Below are positions 24,803 to 27,603 of a stretch of DNA of 27,603 nucleotides, piece after piece. Location of the stretch: assembly GCA_041389525.1 (NCBI GenBank), contig JAWKRR010000082.1:1-27603 (forward strand), in the 5' to 3' direction. Under the pieces are notes generated by a model, which searched no databases, was not told the DNA's origin, and worked only from the letters and a program-made list of their open reading frames with translations. The first letter of the stretch is position 1. Each line of letters starts with the position of its first letter. Source of the stretch: JACKFB01 sp041389525 (GTDB lineage Bacteria > Myxococcota_A > UBA9042 > PHBI01 > JACKFB01). The position numbers were made by a program, and so were the translations under genes.

Positions 24803-26464
24803 ATGGGATTGTGTTCTGAGGCACGCCGCCCCGCGCGAGGAGAGATCGCACTGGCCCCACGATTTACTGACGCCTGGTTGGCGGGCGAGGCACGGGCGCG
24901 GGCGCTGCTGCCGCTGGATCCGTGGAAGCCCGCAGACCGGGCGCGCGCGGTGGGAGCTGCGGCGGCGAGGCCGGTGCGTGCTGAGGTGATGGCGGCGCTC
25001 GCGGCGATCGCTGGGCGGGCTCAACCGAGTGACGCGCGGCGCCGCAACCTGGACGCGCTGGCGGCGGGTGGCGCAGCGGCGGTGTTGACCGGCCAGCAAG
25101 CCGGGCTCTGGCTGGGGCCGCTCTACACCTTCTACAAGGCTGCCCACGCGGTCGCGCTGGCCCGCTGGCTCAGCGCGGAGCAGGGCCGCGCGGTCGTGCC
25201 GATCTTCTGGGTGGCCAGCGAGGACCACGACTTCGCCGAGGCAGCGGAGTGCGGGCTGCCCGGCGAGGGCGCGGAGGCCTTGATGGTCCGGGTCGCGACC
25301 GACGAGGCGGGGCCGGTGCCCATGGCGTCCCGCGCCCTCGGGCCCGCGATCGACCGCGCGAACGCGACGCTGCGGCGCGAGCTGGACGGGCTGCCCCACG
25401 CGGCCGAGGTGCTGGCGCTCTTCGAGGCCCACTACCGGCCCGACGCGACCTGGTCACAGGCCTTTTCCGCCGTGCTGGCCGAGGTCTTTTCAGACGATGG
25501 GCTGCTCATCGTCGACCCGCGCGAGCCGGGGGTCCTCGCCGCGGCGGCCGCGATTCATCGGCGGGCCTTCGACGACGCCGCGCCGCTCTCGGAGGCGCTG
25601 TCGGCCCGAGCCGCGCAGCTCGAAGCCGCCGGGTTCGACGCGCCGGTCCACGTGCGACCGGGCGCGCCTCTGAGCTTCGTGCACCCCGACGGGCCCGCCG
25701 GACCGCGATACCGCGTGGCACCCTGCGACGGGGGCTACACGCCGGTGGGAGCACCCGAGCGCGTCATCGACCGCGCTACGATGAGCCGCTGGCTCGCCGA
25801 AGACCCGTGGCGATTTAGCAGCTCGGCGCTGCTTCGCCCCCTGGTGCAAGACTCGCTGCTGCCGACCGCGGCGACCGTGGGCGGCCCGGGCGAGCTGGCT
25901 TATCTCGCCGAGACGACGCCGCTCTACGAGGCCTTCGACCGGCCGATGCCGCTGCTGGCGCCCCGCGCGCGTTTCCGGGTGGTCAGCGCGCGCGAGCGGC
26001 GCATCTGCGCGGCGCTCAGCCTCAGCCCCGATGACGCGGCCAAACCTCGGGCGGAGCTGCTCAAGATGGTCGGCGGTCACACACGCCCCGACGGGCTGCC
26101 CGACCCCGACGGCATCGAGGAGCGCTTGATGGACGCCGTGCGCGGCGAGCTGGCAGGCCTGCGCGCGGCTGGCGAGGCGCTGGACAGCGGCCTGAGCAAG
26201 ATGGCGACCCGCAGCGAGGCCGCCCTCCAAAAACGCATACGCCGCCTGACGAATCGCTACCGTCGCGCCCTGGCGACCCGTGACTCCGAGACCACCGCGC
26301 GCCTCGATCGCCTCGTCGGCGCGCTGGCCCCGGGGGGCGCCCCGCAGGAGCGCGTCCTCGGGCTACCAGCGATCGCGGCCCGCGAGGGCCTCGCCAGCTT
26401 CAAGGCGCGCGTGCTCGCCGCGTGCGAGCCCTTCCCCACCCGCAGCCGGGACCTCGACTCATGA
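24803..26464 (+). CDS. bshC: Bacillithiol biosynthesis cysteine-adding enzyme BshC
   Basis: Catalyses the last step of bacillithiol synthesis, adding cysteine to glucosamine-malate. The 553-residue product carries the family signatures VLTGQQAGLWLGPLYTFYKA (94 on) and VPIFWVASEDHDFAEA (132-147), then a Rossmann-like core with PLVQDSLLPTAATVGGPGE and a C-terminal coiled coil (LSKMATRSEAALQKRIRRLT). The length fits the family (about 540). The start is uncertain: ATGs at 24776 and 24803 have no ribosome site, while a strong AGGAGAG (24838-24844) sits six bases before an in-frame CTG at 24851. The stop overlaps the bshB start (ATGA). Upstream are two hairpins and the end of the acidic lipoprotein gene. 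Confidence 0.93.
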   Translation: MGLCSEARRPARGEIALAPRFTDAWLAGEARARALLPLDPWKPADRARAVGAAAARPVRAEVMAALAAIAGRAQPSDARRRNLDALAAGGAAAVLTGQQAGLWLGPLYTFYKAAHAVALARWLSAEQGRAVVPIFWVASEDHDFAEAAECGLPGEGAEALMVRVATDEAGPVPMASRALGPAIDRANATLRRELDGLPHAAEVLALFEAHYRPDATWSQAFSAVLAEVFSDDGLLIVDPREPGVLAAAAAIHRRAFDDAAPLSEALSARAAQLEAAGFDAPVHVRPGAPLSFVHPDGPAGPRYRVAPCDGGYTPVGAPERVIDRATMSRWLAEDPWRFSSSALLRPLVQDSLLPTAATVGGPGELAYLAETTPLYEAFDRPMPLLAPRARFRVVSARERRICAALSLSPDDAAKPRAELLKMVGGHTRPDGLPDPDGIEERLMDAVRGELAGLRAAGEALDSGLSKMATRSEAALQKRIRRLTNRYRRALATRDSETTARLDRLVGALAPGGAPQERVLGLPAIAAREGLASFKARVLAACEPFPTRSRDLDS

Positions 26465-27258
26465 GTTCAGCCGACAACGGCGAGGGCCTCGCCGCGCTCG
26501 CATTTTCGCCCCACCCCGACGACGTGGAGATGTGCTGCGGCGGCCTCTTGGCGCTGCTCGCCAGCCGCGGACACCGCGTCGGGGTGGTCGACCTGACCCG
26601 CGGCGAGCTCGCCACCAACGGCACGCCCGAGACCCGGGCGGTCGAGGCGCGCGCGGCGTCGGAGGTCCTGGGCCTCGCCCTGCGCGAAAACCTCGGTATC
26701 GCCGACGGATTCGTCGACGGCACCGGCGGCGCCCAGGACACCGCCAGCCCGGCCGACAGTCAGCTCGGCCGTATGGTCGAGGCGATCCGCCGCCACCGCC
26801 CCGAGCTTGTGCTGGCGCCGCACCCCCACGCGCGGCACCCCGACCACGTCGCGACCAGCGCGCTGGTGACCCGCGCCGTGTTCTTCGCCGGCCTCACCCG
26901 CTTTGAGACCGCGCCATCGCGCCCCCGCCACGTCCCGCGCCGACTCATCTACTACGGGATGCGCGGGGCCTTTGAGCCGAGCTTCGTCACCGACATCAGC
27001 GCCGTCTACGAGCAGAAGCGCGCCGCTGTCGCGTGCTACGGCAGCCAGGTCCAGCGCGCCCCCGACGACGCGGCGACGCTCGCCAACGCGCCGCTCGGTG
27101 CCGACGCCTGGGACGCCCGCGACCGCTACTACGGCGCGATGATCGGCGCGGCCTTCGGCGAGCCCTACCGCATCCACGGCGCTCTGGCCCTGGCCGACCC
27201 CGTCGAGCATTTCCGCGCCGGCAGCCCCGACGCCCTCTTCTTCCCGGCGCTGCCGTGA
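26461..27258 (+). CDS. bshB1: Bacillithiol biosynthesis deacetylase BshB (B1 type)
   Basis: A zinc deacetylase that removes the acetyl group from N-acetylglucosaminyl-malate. The 265-residue protein has the LmbE motifs FSPHPDDVEMCCGG (His18, Asp21, Glu23), VDLTRGELATNGTPETRAVE, and LAPHPHARHPDHVATS (the final His129 as third zinc ligand), plus the BshB1-typical FEPSFVTDIS and CYGSQVQ segments. No signal peptide, so it is cytoplasmic, unlike the larger PIG-L protein at 18870. ATG chosen at the ATGA overlap with bshC; it overlaps bshA by GTGA. Tight coupling in a bshC-bshB-bshA block makes the pathway assignment strong. Confidence 0.95.
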   Translation: MSSADNGEGLAALAFSPHPDDVEMCCGGLLALLASRGHRVGVVDLTRGELATNGTPETRAVEARAASEVLGLALRENLGIADGFVDGTGGAQDTASPADSQLGRMVEAIRRHRPELVLAPHPHARHPDHVATSALVTRAVFFAGLTRFETAPSRPRHVPRRLIYYGMRGAFEPSFVTDISAVYEQKRAAVACYGSQVQRAPDDAATLANAPLGADAWDARDRYYGAMIGAAFGEPYRIHGALALADPVEHFRAGSPDALFFPALP

Positions 27259-27603
27259 GCGGCGCGACGACCCAGGCACCGCAGGCCGCCGCCGACCGCC
27301 CCATGCGCATCGGCGTCGTCTGCTACGGCAGCTTCGGCGGCAGCGGCATCATCGCGACCGAGCTTGGCCTCGCGATGGCCCGCCGCGGCCACGCGGTCCA
27401 CTTCATCTCGCGCCAGGCCCCACGCCGCTACGACCGCCGCATGGACGCGGTCTTCTTTCACGGCGTCGAGATGCGCGAGTACCCCGTCCTGGAATACCCG
27501 CCGTACACCGTCGCCCTCGCCGCGAAGATCGTCGAGGTCACGCAGTGGGAGCACCTGGACCTCGTCCACCTCCACTACGCCGTCCCCCACGCCGCCAGCG
27601 CCC
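27255..27603 (+). CDS. bshA: N-acetyl-alpha-D-glucosaminyl L-malate synthase BshA (partial, 5' end)
   Basis: The first enzyme of bacillithiol synthesis, a GT4 glycosyltransferase joining UDP-GlcNAc and malate. The 116 codons present contain the BshA N-terminus: RIGVVCYGSFGGSGIIATEL with the GGSG nucleotide-sugar loop, RRGHAVHFISRQAPRRY, FHGVEMREYPVLEYPPYTVA, LDLVHLHYAVPHAASA. The GTG start overlaps the bshB stop (GTGA). An internal ATG 16 codons later, just before RIGVVCY, is closer to the usual family start. The rest of the gene lies beyond the right edge. Confidence 0.95.
   Translation, partial: MSGATTQAPQAAADRPMRIGVVCYGSFGGSGIIATELGLAMARRGHAVHFISRQAPRRYDRRMDAVFFHGVEMREYPVLEYPPYTVALAAKIVEVTQWEHLDLVHLHYAVPHAASA

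Overview
This is a very GC-rich, gene-dense bacterial chromosomal window. No rRNA, tRNA, CRISPR array or insertion sequence was seen. Many products carry lipoprotein signals followed by Asp/Ala/Gly-rich linkers, there is an IgGFc-binding-type surface protein, and four-base start/stop overlaps are frequent (eight seen: GTGA, ATGA, TTGA). Together with a VKGC-type carboxylase and a bacillithiol operon, this suggests a member of the Myxococcota/Bradymonadota-like (former deltaproteobacterial) radiation. That placement is an inference from style, not from a marker gene.

Layout. (a) 1-3679, minus strand: tag (3-methyladenine DNA glycosylase I), then two coupled genes for exported, membrane-anchored proteins that appear to share an undescribed N-terminal domain; the second runs off the left edge. 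(b) 3843-5087, plus: an ABHD18-like alpha/beta hydrolase. (c) 5097-7078, minus: an LpqC/PHB-depolymerase-like secreted esterase coupled to a membrane-anchored EEP (YafD/VanJ-like) phosphodiesterase. (d) 7191-13528, plus: a near-consensus Fur box over a candidate promoter, followed by a tightly packed six-gene operon: outer-membrane beta-barrel, monoheme c lipoprotein, imelysin (GxHxxE intact), di-heme oxidoreductase, second imelysin (motif degenerate), and a full-length homologue of vitamin K-dependent gamma-carboxylase (HTTM). This is the most striking locus: a predicted iron-responsive envelope system for metal capture and redox that includes a Glu-modifying enzyme. (e) 13513-15232, minus: a thioredoxin-fold/TPR lipoprotein and a DUF1304 membrane protein. 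(f) 15337-16420, plus: a SIMPL-domain protein and a DUF2277 protein. (g) 16562-16948, minus: a small helical protein followed by a collapsed nucleotidyltransferase remnant. (h) 18870-21320 down to 17004, minus: a large secreted PIG-L (LmbE) deacetylase, a 61-residue single-helix membrane protein and an SSS-family sodium symporter, overlapping one another as one transcription unit. (i) 21492-23351, minus: the IgGFc-binding-like lipoprotein. (j) 23550-24614, plus: an unusual acidic/Gly-rich surface lipoprotein with a Lys- and Cys-rich C-terminal domain, followed by two strong hairpins. (k) 24803-end, plus: bshC-bshB-bshA, a complete bacillithiol-biosynthesis operon with bshA cut by the window edge.

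Working together: region d would be switched on by iron starvation; region h looks like an extracytoplasmic deacetylate-and-import unit; region k makes a low-molecular-weight thiol. Two different LmbE-fold enzymes, one exported and one cytoplasmic, lie within 6 kb of each other.
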